Origin: Firmicutes bacterium M10-2
GTDB lineage: Bacteria; Bacillota_I; Bacilli_A; Erysipelotrichales; Erysipelotrichaceae
Length of the DNA: 64,000 bases
Reading direction: 5' to 3'
NCBI GenBank assembly: GCA_000403415.2
Contig: KE159696.1
Coordinates: 134,532-198,531, forward strand
The notes beneath the pieces were generated by a model. The model was not told the DNA's origin and ran no database searches. It was given only the letters and a program-made list of their open reading frames with translations. Both the position numbers and the translations under genes were made by a program. The first letter of the stretch is position 1; each line of letters opens with the position of its first letter. Shown one piece after another: positions 43,564 through 51,264 of the stretch.

Positions 43564-43581
43564 TATATTTTCGAAAATATA
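43564..43581. promoter_or_regulatory. Module 2 perfect palindrome, candidate regulator operator
   Basis: TATATTTTCGAAAATATA, identical to 36655-36672. The sequence from here to the regulator start is identical in both modules, but on the peptide side it differs at once beyond the palindrome. Confidence 0.75.
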
Positions 43582-43639
43582 AGGGGTTGATTTCAAAAAA
43601 TATATTGTAATAAGCACATATTTCATTTATTGTACAAAT

Positions 43640-44887
43640 ATGAAAAATATATTTTATCAGTATTACATAAAATGGCTCCGGGATTTTTTCTATATCGGCC
43701 AGTCCGAAATTGCCAATGCTCTTTCCATGTCCGTCAGCGCATACTCCAAAATGGAACAAGGGAAAAAGACGATTCGGGATGAGGATTTTAGCGCAATCAT
43801 TCGTTTTTATGAAGAGAGAAAAGAATGCTACTCGTTTTGTTTTGACGAGGAAAAGAAAGAGAAAGCGAACACGCTCATTCGCCAATGTATAGTCTCGTTT
43901 GTGTATCGCAATCAAAAAGAAATGCTTCCTGAATTGGAAAACTACCTTTCTGATTCCACCAACCTGCATTCCTTCGCCTTTTTCGAAACGAAACTTCTAG
44001 AAATGATTTACGAATACTTTGCCGACCTTCCATTTCAAGAACGACTGCCGTTTCTTTTGGAACATATGGATTTGCGCGCTCCAACGGCGCAGTCGATGAT
44101 TTATGATCTATACGGACTCGGCAAACTTCGAAATCACGATAACAAGGCGATTGAATTATTTCAAATTGCCAAATCTTTGAGTATACTCATCCACATACCC
44201 GGATGGATTGGCTTGATCGACCATCATTTAATTCTCGCCTATTTGCAAGCAATGAAACCCGAAAAGGCCTTTCTGCTCTTTGAAGAATGCGGGCATGAAT
44301 TTCAAATCGCAGGAGCGCATCATCGACTCTTAAATTTGAAATTCAATCAAGCGCATTGTTACACGAAGCTCGGGCTCTTTGAAGAATCAAATGCCTGTTA
44401 TGAAAATATGATCCAAACGTATCATCAAGTTGCCGATGCCCAATTTTTGGGAATGGTTTATGGAAATTATGCATGGAACAAATTGCTTCAAAAAGAGTAC
44501 CGAAAAGCCATTGATCTCACACAAAAAGCAATTCAACTTCAATATGCGTTTGCCGACCTCTACATCACCCTGGCCTACAGCAACTACCGGCTCGGGCAGC
44601 CCGAAAACGCGCTGGACGCTATCGCCACGTTTCGCGGTCAAAACCGAGAAGATCCCCGTTCTAAAATGGTGCTCCAGTTTCTGGAAGTGCTCGAAAGTTT
44701 TTTGCTTGGACGAAAGAAAACGTTTGAGCGTCTTGCCAATCAACTGCTGCCTCGGCTGGAAAAATGGAAGGATCTGGAAGTGGATCTCTTTGTGTATCAA
44801 ATGCTGATCGACCACTATGCCAGGATGGAGGACGAGCATGCCTTATGCGTCGTTCAGGCGAAACTCATTGACTTTTTGATGCATTGA
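43640..44887 (+). CDS. Module 2 HTH-TPR regulator (RRNPP-like)
   Basis: The 415-residue paralogue of the module 1 regulator has the same length. Residues 1-150 (helix-turn-helix and first helices) differ at only scattered positions, residues 306-415 are identical, while residues about 150-305 show many changes (for example HIPGWIGLIDHHLILAYLQA against NIPGWLGLINYHLIIAYLRF). In RRNPP proteins the middle TPR repeats line the peptide groove, so this pattern suggests changed peptide specificity on a conserved frame. Same upstream sequence, same likely leaderless start, same terminator. Its partner peptide is frameshifted. Confidence 0.8.
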   Translation: MKNIFYQYYIKWLRDFFYIGQSEIANALSMSVSAYSKMEQGKKTIRDEDFSAIIRFYEERKECYSFCFDEEKKEKANTLIRQCIVSFVYRNQKEMLPELENYLSDSTNLHSFAFFETKLLEMIYEYFADLPFQERLPFLLEHMDLRAPTAQSMIYDLYGLGKLRNHDNKAIELFQIAKSLSILIHIPGWIGLIDHHLILAYLQAMKPEKAFLLFEECGHEFQIAGAHHRLLNLKFNQAHCYTKLGLFEESNACYENMIQTYHQVADAQFLGMVYGNYAWNKLLQKEYRKAIDLTQKAIQLQYAFADLYITLAYSNYRLGQPENALDAIATFRGQNREDPRSKMVLQFLEVLESFLLGRKKTFERLANQLLPRLEKWKDLEVDLFVYQMLIDHYARMEDEHALCVVQAKLIDFLMH

Positions 44888-45360
44888 CCGGACCTCGTTT
44901 TATTCGAGGTTTTTTTGTTTTCTTTCCTCACAAAAAGATCCTCGCTGGATGTCGGGGACCTTCGATAAGGATTCGTGATTGATCAGATTTAATACATATA
45001 CACACTATGATTGATTTTAGGATTATTTAATTATTTTTTGTTTTAATTGAACGATCACGATCGGATCATGCCATCCTGTGTTTCCAACAGCGCGTTTGGT
45101 ATAACAAAGCCGTCGGGAACAAAATTGTGCTGCTCTGTTTGTGTATATTGGATTGGTGGTGGACGCTCGCTTTTCCCGTTCTCGTTCAAGCGGCTGCTGG
45201 CATTTTCGAGGCAGACATTGGGATAACGAACGCCTGAAAACAGCGCCTCCGGTTGTTTCATAAAGGAGAGTATTGTTGTCTTATGCTATAAAACCACAAT
45301 TTACGGCTGTGCGATTTTTTCGGTCGTGGCAACAACTTCAAAATGGCTTTTGTCACCAAA
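44555..45360 (+). repeat. 806-bp near-identical repeat, copy 2 (with 37646-38451)
   Basis: Second copy, covering the regulator's 3' end and downstream non-coding DNA. The 410 bases after the regulator stop hold a terminator (44893-44916) and nothing else I can name. Confidence 0.9.
44893..44916 (+). terminator. Terminator of the module 2 regulator
   Basis: CCTCG, loop, CGAGG and seven T. Confidence 0.75.
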
Positions 45361-45480
45361 CTCGACGACCTCGCCATTCGGCAATACGACTTCCAGACTA
45401 CGCACGAAGTCAGGGGTCACACCGTATTTGACAGCGTGCATACCGCGCCCGATACGCCGATCTGCCGTGCAATCATCCGA
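45301..45480 (-). pseudogene. Fragment of a GlcD-type FAD-linked oxidase (copy 2)
   Basis: On the minus strand [20 protein letters not shown], then [13 protein letters not shown]. This is the GlcD-type stretch just upstream of the part preserved in copy 1. After VVEFG about 85 bases are deleted relative to copy 1 and the frame changes. The two fragments come from one original gene next to the ancestral module. Confidence 0.75.
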
Positions 45481-45551
45481 TTGGGTTCTTCTGTTTGTTT
45501 TGTTTTTCTCGCTATAGTCATCTTCTTATTCTTCAATTTACACTCTCGCAA

Positions 45552-45596
45552 AAAGCGTGATTCAAGGAATTAACATTTTTGAATCACGCCTTTTTA
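45552..45596. terminator. Bidirectional terminator before the zinc-ribbon regulator gene
   Basis: GCGTGATTCAA and TTGAATCACGC form an 11-bp stem with flanking A and T runs on both sides. Confidence 0.85.
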
Positions 45597-45597
45597 T

Positions 45598-46059
45598 TTA
45601 TGCGTTTTCTTTTTTCAGCTTCGATTTCCAATATGGTAATTCCAGCAAATGTTTTTGATAAAATTTACGACATTCATCTTTGCTCATTCCTTCCTGCGGA
45701 AGATTTGTGACTAAAAAATCGAGCATCTGATCAGGGTCTGTATATACGAATTTTCCCTCATCCAAACACCATTTGCAGTATCGGGGATCCAGTTCTCCGT
45801 TCGAATTGATTCCCATGATTGACGGTTCAATGGGCATGCCGCAACATTCACAATATCGCTCTTCAGAAGAGTCTAAAATTACATCAATCGATACGCCGAA
45901 TACTTTCGATAGGGTGACCAATAAATCAGGGCCCGGAATTGTTTCATCATTCTCCCATCTTGATACGGCTTGCCTTGTTACATGAACTTTTTCGGCAAGA
46001 TCGGCCTGCGTCATCATTGTAGCGTCCCGCAAGGACTTCAAAATATTTCCTGTGCTCAT
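45598..46059 (-). CDS. XRE-family regulator with C-terminal zinc-ribbon domain
   Basis: The 153-residue protein has an N-terminal helix-turn-helix (MTQADLAEKVHVTRQAVSRWEND, residues 15-37) and a cysteine-rich part, CECCGMPIEP ... RYCKWCLDEGKFVYTDP, that fits the 'putative zinc ribbon' domain seen in small Bacillota proteins. Such fused proteins are transcription factors of unknown target, often responding to metals or stress. It is a single gene. The AAATGAGGAAACC stretch before the ATG gives a fair ribosome site. Confidence 0.8.
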   Translation of the reverse strand: MSTGNILKSLRDATMMTQADLAEKVHVTRQAVSRWENDETIPGPDLLVTLSKVFGVSIDVILDSSEERYCECCGMPIEPSIMGINSNGELDPRYCKWCLDEGKFVYTDPDQMLDFLVTNLPQEGMSKDECRKFYQKHLLELPYWKSKLKKENA

Positions 46060-46142
46060 ATGGTTTCCTCATTTCTTTTTTTTTAGTATATCTGGACTGT
46101 CGTTTTGCGACAAGCAACTGTCTGTTGCCTGTTTCATAAAAA

Positions 46143-46164
46143 AACTATCCTGGCACGGATAGTC
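46143..46164. repeat. Left copy of 22-bp duplicated hairpin at the MITE
   Basis: AA then CTATCCTGGCACGGATAG then TC. Repeated at 46356-46377. Without the element the minus strand reads as hairpin plus seven T, the original terminator of the pilus operon. Confidence 0.85.
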
Positions 46165-46355
46165 CAGAGTGTTGACAAACTACCTATTTTGAAAAAATTA
46201 AATTTCAATAAAATAAAAGTGGGTAAAAAGGTCTAAAAAAAGAGTAATATTAGGTACTTAAATACCTCAAATTGCTCTTTTTTTATTCATTTGTGGGAGA
46301 AAAATAAAAAGCTGTGACAAAGCCGATTTGAAAAATCGACTTTGTCAACAGCCTG
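46165..46355. mobile_element. 191-bp MITE with IS1182-type ends
   Basis: The ends are CAGAGTGTTGACAAA and the complement of CAGGCTGTTGACAAA, each differing by one or two bases from the 15-bp repeats of the complete IS at 289-1934. The inside has no gene but two internal hairpins. It is flanked by a 22-bp direct repeat that is a terminator hairpin, as at the complete IS. It was probably moved by that IS's transposase or a close relative. Confidence 0.85.
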
Positions 46356-46377
46356 AACTATCCTGGCACGGATAGTC
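46356..46377 (-). terminator. Right copy of duplicated hairpin, terminator of the pilus operon
   Basis: Eight bases downstream of the last pilus-operon stop codon on the minus strand: GGACTATCC, loop, GGATAGTT. The T run that belonged to it is now left of the MITE. Confidence 0.7.
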
Positions 46378-46385
46378 CTTTTCTT

Positions 46386-47300
46386 CTATTTTTCTTCTTT
46401 ATTTTTTTTCTTTAAAAAATATACCAAACCGCCAATGAATAAGAGAATGAGCAGTCCGCCAATGATCCATAACGGCCAAGAATTCGTTGAATTTTTCGTA
46501 TCTTTGCGGTTTTGGCCTTCAGGACCTGCCAACGGCACCTCTTCTTCATCCATATTGATAATTTCTTGAGGATCTTGCGGAGTCGGTGTTTCCTCTTCCC
46601 TTGGTGTAGTCGGTTCCTCTTCTTCATCTCCGGCTGGTGCTTCAGGATCGGTTGGTGTTATTTCGTCCTCTGCTTCAGGTGATGAGGCAGGTGTTGTAGT
46701 CGGTCTGGGAGCCGTTTCCTCCGGCCCAGGTGTTGTTGGTGTTGGCGGTAAGGACAACTGTGCAATTGGCGAATATACAAACGTGAATTCGTTTTCATCA
46801 CTGTTTGCCGAAAGTGTACGCACAAGATTGTAAGCTTGTGGCTGATACCCTTCGATATACAAAAAGGCAACAACTGGCTGGTCTCCAACATTTCCGTAAT
46901 ATTCTACACTTTCTGCGAGCTCATTTCCGTTTTGATCCACATAATTGATACGATATGTTGTTCCGTTACCTTTTACCCCGTATACAACTACATAATCCAT
47001 ATCCCGGTCTGCAGTTGAGGGCAAAGGTTCTATAGAAGTTGAATTGTCTTTCCCGCTTTCTTTAAACCCTTTAATATAATACTTATCGTTTTCCAAACTG
47101 ATTTTCCTCATATCGAACAATTGGGAAATTGGTGTACCGGCTTTTATATTTTCTTCAATGATCACATCATTTCCGTTAAAATTTCCTTGTTGACCGGAAT
47201 AAATACGAATCGTATAAGTATATTCATCTTGTGCGTGAACATTTCCGCCGATAGCCAATAGTCCAAACACGACTGAAAGTACTATTTTCCATGCGCGCAT
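46386..47300 (-). CDS. Secreted surface protein with Pro/Glu/Thr-rich stalk and C-terminal anchor
   Basis: The 304-residue protein has a signal peptide (residues 1-23, ending NVHA), a region with YRINYVDQNGNELAESVEYYG that resembles MucBP-type repeats, a disordered stalk rich in P, T and E, then VPLAGPEG, a membrane helix and KKKNKEEK. The tail has the shape of a sortase substrate but the motif is not LPXTG; the VPLAG sequence could be a variant or the protein may simply stay in the membrane. Last gene of the pilus operon. Confidence 0.7.
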   Translation of the reverse strand: MRAWKIVLSVVFGLLAIGGNVHAQDEYTYTIRIYSGQQGNFNGNDVIIEENIKAGTPISQLFDMRKISLENDKYYIKGFKESGKDNSTSIEPLPSTADRDMDYVVVYGVKGNGTTYRINYVDQNGNELAESVEYYGNVGDQPVVAFLYIEGYQPQAYNLVRTLSANSDENEFTFVYSPIAQLSLPPTPTTPGPEETAPRPTTTPASSPEAEDEITPTDPEAPAGDEEEEPTTPREEETPTPQDPQEIINMDEEEVPLAGPEGQNRKDTKNSTNSWPLWIIGGLLILLFIGGLVYFLKKKNKEEK

Positions 47301-47301
47301 A

Positions 47302-48030
47302 CTACTGCTCCTTCCTGTTCTTCTTGATTCCGATCAGTCCAAGACTCAACAGAACAAGGCCGCTTGCTCCGCTTAGAATCAGCCATGGCAGTTTGGCAGC
47401 ATATGCTGAAGTATCAACTGAACGAGTTGTCGTACCTGTCGAAGACTGCGGTCTGTTTCCGTTTAGCTCAACCGCAAATCGCATTTCCAAATCTGCCAAA
47501 GTCGATTGATAGCTGTTCCCTTGAGTTTCTCCTTCCAGAGCGACTTCAAGCATGATCTGTCCGCTCTGATCCTTTTTCAAAGTATCGAGAAAAAAGTATT
47601 CATCAAGAGCGTCTGTTGCCGCATTCAATCCGACACCGGCTGCATTTTCTCCTTCACCGCCGACATTTTCCGAATTGAACAATACTTCTTCCTGACCATT
47701 TGGTCCTGTATAAGTCAAACGATATGTATAGGCGCCTCCTGAAGCAACATTGGCCGTATCTTCTAAAGATTGCAGAACTTCGTTGCTCATATACCAATCT
47801 GTCGTTTCGGGATTGGTATTGTGAATTGCCACCTGAATAATGGCATGATCGCCAGGCTGCATTTCGTAGAGTACATCATCAATTGATGCTGTGGAAAAAT
47901 TCGATTCCATCTTTTCATCTTTGGTGAATGCGACTTGCCAATTATCGTTGCCGTACATTGTTTCTGCATGAATTGGTGTGACCAGACTTCCTAAAAGCAG
48001 GAAAAGCCCAACAAGATTTCTTTTTTTCAT
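47302..48030 (-). CDS. Secreted membrane-anchored accessory protein of the pilus operon
   Basis: The 242-residue protein has a signal peptide (MKKRNLVGLFLLLGSLVTPIHA), a beta-rich domain with DHAIIQVAIHNTNPETTDWYMSNEV, and a C-terminal membrane helix ending KKNRKEQ. No LPXTG is seen. The domain reads like those that accompany TasA-type subunits in related operons, with an exposed 'AIIQVAIHN' strand. The start at 48030 is set by AGAAGGAGGGAATGCC; an upstream in-frame methionine would overlap the preceding gene by 115 bases. Confidence 0.65.
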   Translation of the reverse strand: MKKRNLVGLFLLLGSLVTPIHAETMYGNDNWQVAFTKDEKMESNFSTASIDDVLYEMQPGDHAIIQVAIHNTNPETTDWYMSNEVLQSLEDTANVASGGAYTYRLTYTGPNGQEEVLFNSENVGGEGENAAGVGLNAATDALDEYFFLDTLKKDQSGQIMLEVALEGETQGNSYQSTLADLEMRFAVELNGNRPQSSTGTTTRSVDTSAYAAKLPWLILSGASGLVLLSLGLIGIKKNRKEQ

Positions 48031-48044
48031 GGCATTCCCTCCTT

Positions 48045-48824
48045 CTATTCTGCCAGCGACAGGGTATTGTCGACAACTTGTACTTGCCGTCCCCATGAAC
48101 TTTCGATTGCATCTTGTGCATTGTGTTCTTGGACGGCATCTACGCTTGCTTCCACACAAAATTGCAAGTTATCGTATGTGTAAGTAATTGTCGTTTTCTT
48201 TTGTCCATCGATCACTTCTTCTTTTACGCTTTTATGTTCCTGAAGTTTGGTATCGATTTTGAAAGAATCGGTCAAGGGAGCTGTTTCCTGTCCTGCTTCA
48301 AGCAGCTCACGATAATAAAATACTTCCCGTTCAGGCGTTGATGAATCCTCATCATGCAGCCATACATTTTGATTAATAAAATTGATATCGATCAGATCAG
48401 GCGAAACGGTTGTGATCTTTTTCCCGTTCTCGTCTGTCCAGTATCGTGTAATAATAACTCGCACAAATTCATGGATTTCTCCGGAATTGCGAACAGACAA
48501 CACTTCCGGGTATCGTTTGCCAATCACAAACTGTTCATTTGAGGGAAGCAGATCCTCTAAAAGAATTCCTTCGTTCTTGTCATTATTATTGGTTTGATTC
48601 CAATTTCCGTTTTGATCATAATCGCGATGAGATACCACTTTATCGTTTTCTATCAGAGAAACTCCGATCTTCGAAAGCTGGATTCTCGCTTGATGTCTTG
48701 GAGAAAAGTATGTAAGGGCTGCCTGTGTACCCGTAATTCCTGTTCCTAATAATAGTCCAATTGCCATAACGAGCAGCAATCCAATCACAACAGGTCTTGA
48801 AAGAAATTCCGTTATCTTTTTCAT
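48045..48824 (-). CDS. TasA/camelysin-like secreted protein (larger)
   Basis: The 259-residue protein has an N-terminal hydrophobic segment ending GTGITGTQAALTYFS. The A(A)L/I-x-Y-F-[ST] pattern straight after the helix is the mark of SipW-processed TasA/camelysin-type proteins. The mature part has VLSVRNSGEIHEFVRVIITRYWTDENGKKI, a beta strand pattern of that family. It may polymerise into fibres or cap them. ATGA overlap with the preceding gene. Confidence 0.7.
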   Translation of the reverse strand: MKKITEFLSRPVVIGLLLVMAIGLLLGTGITGTQAALTYFSPRHQARIQLSKIGVSLIENDKVVSHRDYDQNGNWNQTNNNDKNEGILLEDLLPSNEQFVIGKRYPEVLSVRNSGEIHEFVRVIITRYWTDENGKKITTVSPDLIDINFINQNVWLHDEDSSTPEREVFYYRELLEAGQETAPLTDSFKIDTKLQEHKSVKEEVIDGQKKTTITYTYDNLQFCVEASVDAVQEHNAQDAIESSWGRQVQVVDNTLSLAE

Positions 48825-49330
48825 TCTCCTTCACCTCGTTCAATTTCTATTGTTTTATTCCAGTCGGCAGGAAGCGGATTGCCGTTTTCATCAAATTTCA
48901 CAGGAATCGATTCCGATACGACCACAATATTGAAGTTTTGGACTTCGTTTTCTTTTGGCTGAATCTCGAAAACGATCTCGTCTGTTATATTGCGCCCTTC
49001 TTCCGGAAAAAGAGGAATCGTGTATTCCCAATATTGTCCGTTTTGTTTCCAATTTGCTGAACTTGGTTTTGCTTCGATCGGATAGGCACTGCCACTGAAA
49101 GCGCGAACCCGAACATAAACCGGTTGCGAGCCTTGATCAAGCTGAACTTGAATGTGCTTGCTGTAAGGTGTAGGAAGTTGTTCAATAATTTCCGTTTCTG
49201 CCTGCAAACTGATTTCCACACGTCCTAAGGCGGATGCGTAGGTTGTAAAATAAGCAATTGTGCTTGGTATAGACGCGCTCAAGATGAGTGCCAACAAGGC
49301 CATCAGGCCGATCTTTTGTTTTCTTTTCAT
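48821..49330 (-). CDS. TasA/camelysin-like secreted protein (smaller)
   Basis: The 169-residue protein has the leader MKRKQKIGLMALLALILSAS followed by IPSTIAYFTTYA. STIAYFT is the classic SipW-type cleavage region. The mature domain has QPVYVRVRAFSGSAYPIEA and IVFEIQPKENEVQNFNIVVVSESIPV, the usual SipW-family beta sandwich. It pairs with the larger protein encoded next. The operon's own signal peptidase gene may process both. Confidence 0.72.
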   Translation of the reverse strand: MKRKQKIGLMALLALILSASIPSTIAYFTTYASALGRVEISLQAETEIIEQLPTPYSKHIQVQLDQGSQPVYVRVRAFSGSAYPIEAKPSSANWKQNGQYWEYTIPLFPEEGRNITDEIVFEIQPKENEVQNFNIVVVSESIPVKFDENGNPLPADWNKTIEIERGEGE

Positions 49331-49333
49331 TGT

Positions 49334-50341
49334 TTATCGCCCTCCAAAGTCTTGCTGCGGTTCATTCATACTTTGCCGTTCATCGTATGTGTATCGATTT
49401 GTCACCGAACTTCCATGTCGATCTGTATCGTTTGAGTCATTCGTAAACGTCACGTTGGCGTGATCACTGCCAATTGGCCGAATCGTTGTGACTTGTTCAT
49501 CGCTTCCGACAATTTCGTAGGATGCTCCCGAATACACTTCGCGCACAATTACATAGGAACCTACTGGAATGCAATTTTCCAAAAGTACGGTTTGGGTACC
49601 CGATCCGGTCATAACGATTGATTCTACGTTTGAATATACGAGTGTTTCCATAGTTTCATCTTCATAAGCTTCAATCGAGAACACAAAGGTTGCAGGTCCG
49701 TTATCATCAAATCGCTCCAATGTTTTTACAATTTCTAATGAGCCTTTTCGAGGTTCCTGTTCTACTTTCAATGTGATGATCGAATCATATTTCCATTCTC
49801 CGTTTCCTGTTGAAATGATTCCATCCTCTTTATCTTTTGTCGGAAGTGAAAACAAAATCGGAGAAAAATGATATTCATGAGCTGGTGATTGTGCAATCGT
49901 ATACGTTTCTCCACGCATATTTTGTTTTGTATATGCGTCAAGATCAGCTCCATGAGGAACGCCAAGATAAAGTCCGTTGCTTAATTCAGAAGCATTTTGC
50001 AATGAAGCCACTTTGAATGGTTTGATTTCTTTTTCAAGCACGATGTCCAATGCCTGTGATGCAATACGTGTATAGCGTTCATTGTCCAATGTGCTCATAT
50101 CCGATAAACCAAGCGCGTTGAACATCGGTTCGGTTTCAAACGAATACGTGTCGTAATTTGGATCAGGAACGACATCTCCGATTCGATAAATATCGATGAC
50201 CACATTGGCTTCGGAAAGTTCCGGAAATGCGCTGCTTTCAAATGCGACCGAGCATGGTCGGTCAATTTCCCATGCTTGAATACCTAGTCCGAAAAAGAGC
50301 AGACAGGCAGCTAAGCAAACTCCTATTTTTTTCATATTCAT
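49334..50341 (-). CDS. Pilin-like protein without LPXTG
   Basis: The 335-residue protein has a signal peptide (residues 1-23), an N-terminal pilin domain (VVIDIYRIGDVVPDPNYDTYSF, LYLGVPHG) and one C-terminal Cna-B-type domain (GSLEIVKTLERFDDNGPATFVFSIEAY, VGSYVIVREVYSGASYEIVG with its E-box glutamate). It ends QQDFGGR with no sorting signal or membrane helix, so it may be attached by another route or be truncated relative to SpaA-type minor pilins. Confidence 0.72.
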   Translation of the reverse strand: MNMKKIGVCLAACLLFFGLGIQAWEIDRPCSVAFESSAFPELSEANVVIDIYRIGDVVPDPNYDTYSFETEPMFNALGLSDMSTLDNERYTRIASQALDIVLEKEIKPFKVASLQNASELSNGLYLGVPHGADLDAYTKQNMRGETYTIAQSPAHEYHFSPILFSLPTKDKEDGIISTGNGEWKYDSIITLKVEQEPRKGSLEIVKTLERFDDNGPATFVFSIEAYEDETMETLVYSNVESIVMTGSGTQTVLLENCIPVGSYVIVREVYSGASYEIVGSDEQVTTIRPIGSDHANVTFTNDSNDTDRHGSSVTNRYTYDERQSMNEPQQDFGGR

Positions 50342-50362
50342 ACCAATACCCTTTCCAACTTT

Positions 50363-51184
50363 CTATTTCACAAATCGATCTTTGATAGAGATCCAAACAA
50401 TTAAAACGATTAGGATAATTGAGGCAATAACGATAGCGACCATATTGCGATCAAGCAATGACGCTTCTTGTGTAGTCATATCGTCCGGCAAGTTCGCGAT
50501 ACGATGTCCTCGAACAAGAAGTCGATGCGAATTGATTCCGTAAGGTGTACATGTGACAAGTGTGACCAAATCTTCTCCCGGAATGATTTCGAGATCATTA
50601 ATTTCGGAAGGAAGAACTGTGCGAATTTGATCCACTTCATAAGTGAGCGTTTTTCCAAGCACACGAATCATGAACACATCTCCTTCACTGAGTTTTACGA
50701 TATCTGTAAACAGCTTTGCGGATGGTAGTCCTCGATGTCCGGAGATGACAGCATGAGTGCTGGCCCCTCCAACAGGAAGCGAGGAACCCTCGATGTGCCC
50801 GATATTTTTTTGAAGCATATCTTCATCCGTTCCATGAAAGATCGGAAGATTTATGTTTGCTTTAGGAATCACGACAGCAGCCATCAGTCCGTCATCATTA
50901 GCGTTTAACGTATTTTCATAGCGTTCATGCATTTCCAGCGAAGGAAAATATCGATTGCTTTCGGATAAAAGATCTTTATTATACTTCACTGCCTCAGCAT
51001 ATTCTGATTCTAAATCCTCTGTTTTCATAGATTTGACTACATCTTCATAATTTCCAATAACCCTGGAAGCATGTGAAGCATTCCACCAGTTCGCTACTGT
51101 GGGATACAACAGCAAGGACAACCCTACCGTGAAAGCCACAATCAACAGAACTGTCGTCCAATTCTTTTTTAAGTAATTTTTCAT
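50363..51184 (-). CDS. Class C (pilin-polymerising) sortase
   Basis: The 273-residue enzyme has an N-terminal membrane helix, AAVVIPKANINLPIFHGTDEDML (a lid-type segment with the D-x-aromatic pattern shifted to YFPSLE region), the active-site histidine in HAVISGHRGLPSAKLF, the catalytic cysteine in TLVTCTPYGINSHRLLVRGHR, and a C-terminal membrane helix. Class C sortases link pilins through isopeptide bonds. It lies directly after the major pilin gene. GGAGAGC precedes the ATG. Confidence 0.93.
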   Translation of the reverse strand: MKNYLKKNWTTVLLIVAFTVGLSLLLYPTVANWWNASHASRVIGNYEDVVKSMKTEDLESEYAEAVKYNKDLLSESNRYFPSLEMHERYENTLNANDDGLMAAVVIPKANINLPIFHGTDEDMLQKNIGHIEGSSLPVGGASTHAVISGHRGLPSAKLFTDIVKLSEGDVFMIRVLGKTLTYEVDQIRTVLPSEINDLEIIPGEDLVTLVTCTPYGINSHRLLVRGHRIANLPDDMTTQEASLLDRNMVAIVIASIILIVLIVWISIKDRFVK

Positions 51185-51264
51185 GTAGAGCTCTCCTCGC
51201 TATTGTAAGAAAGAGGAAAATCCCTCTTTCCACAACAGCAATTCTTATAAATTTTTTTAATTAA

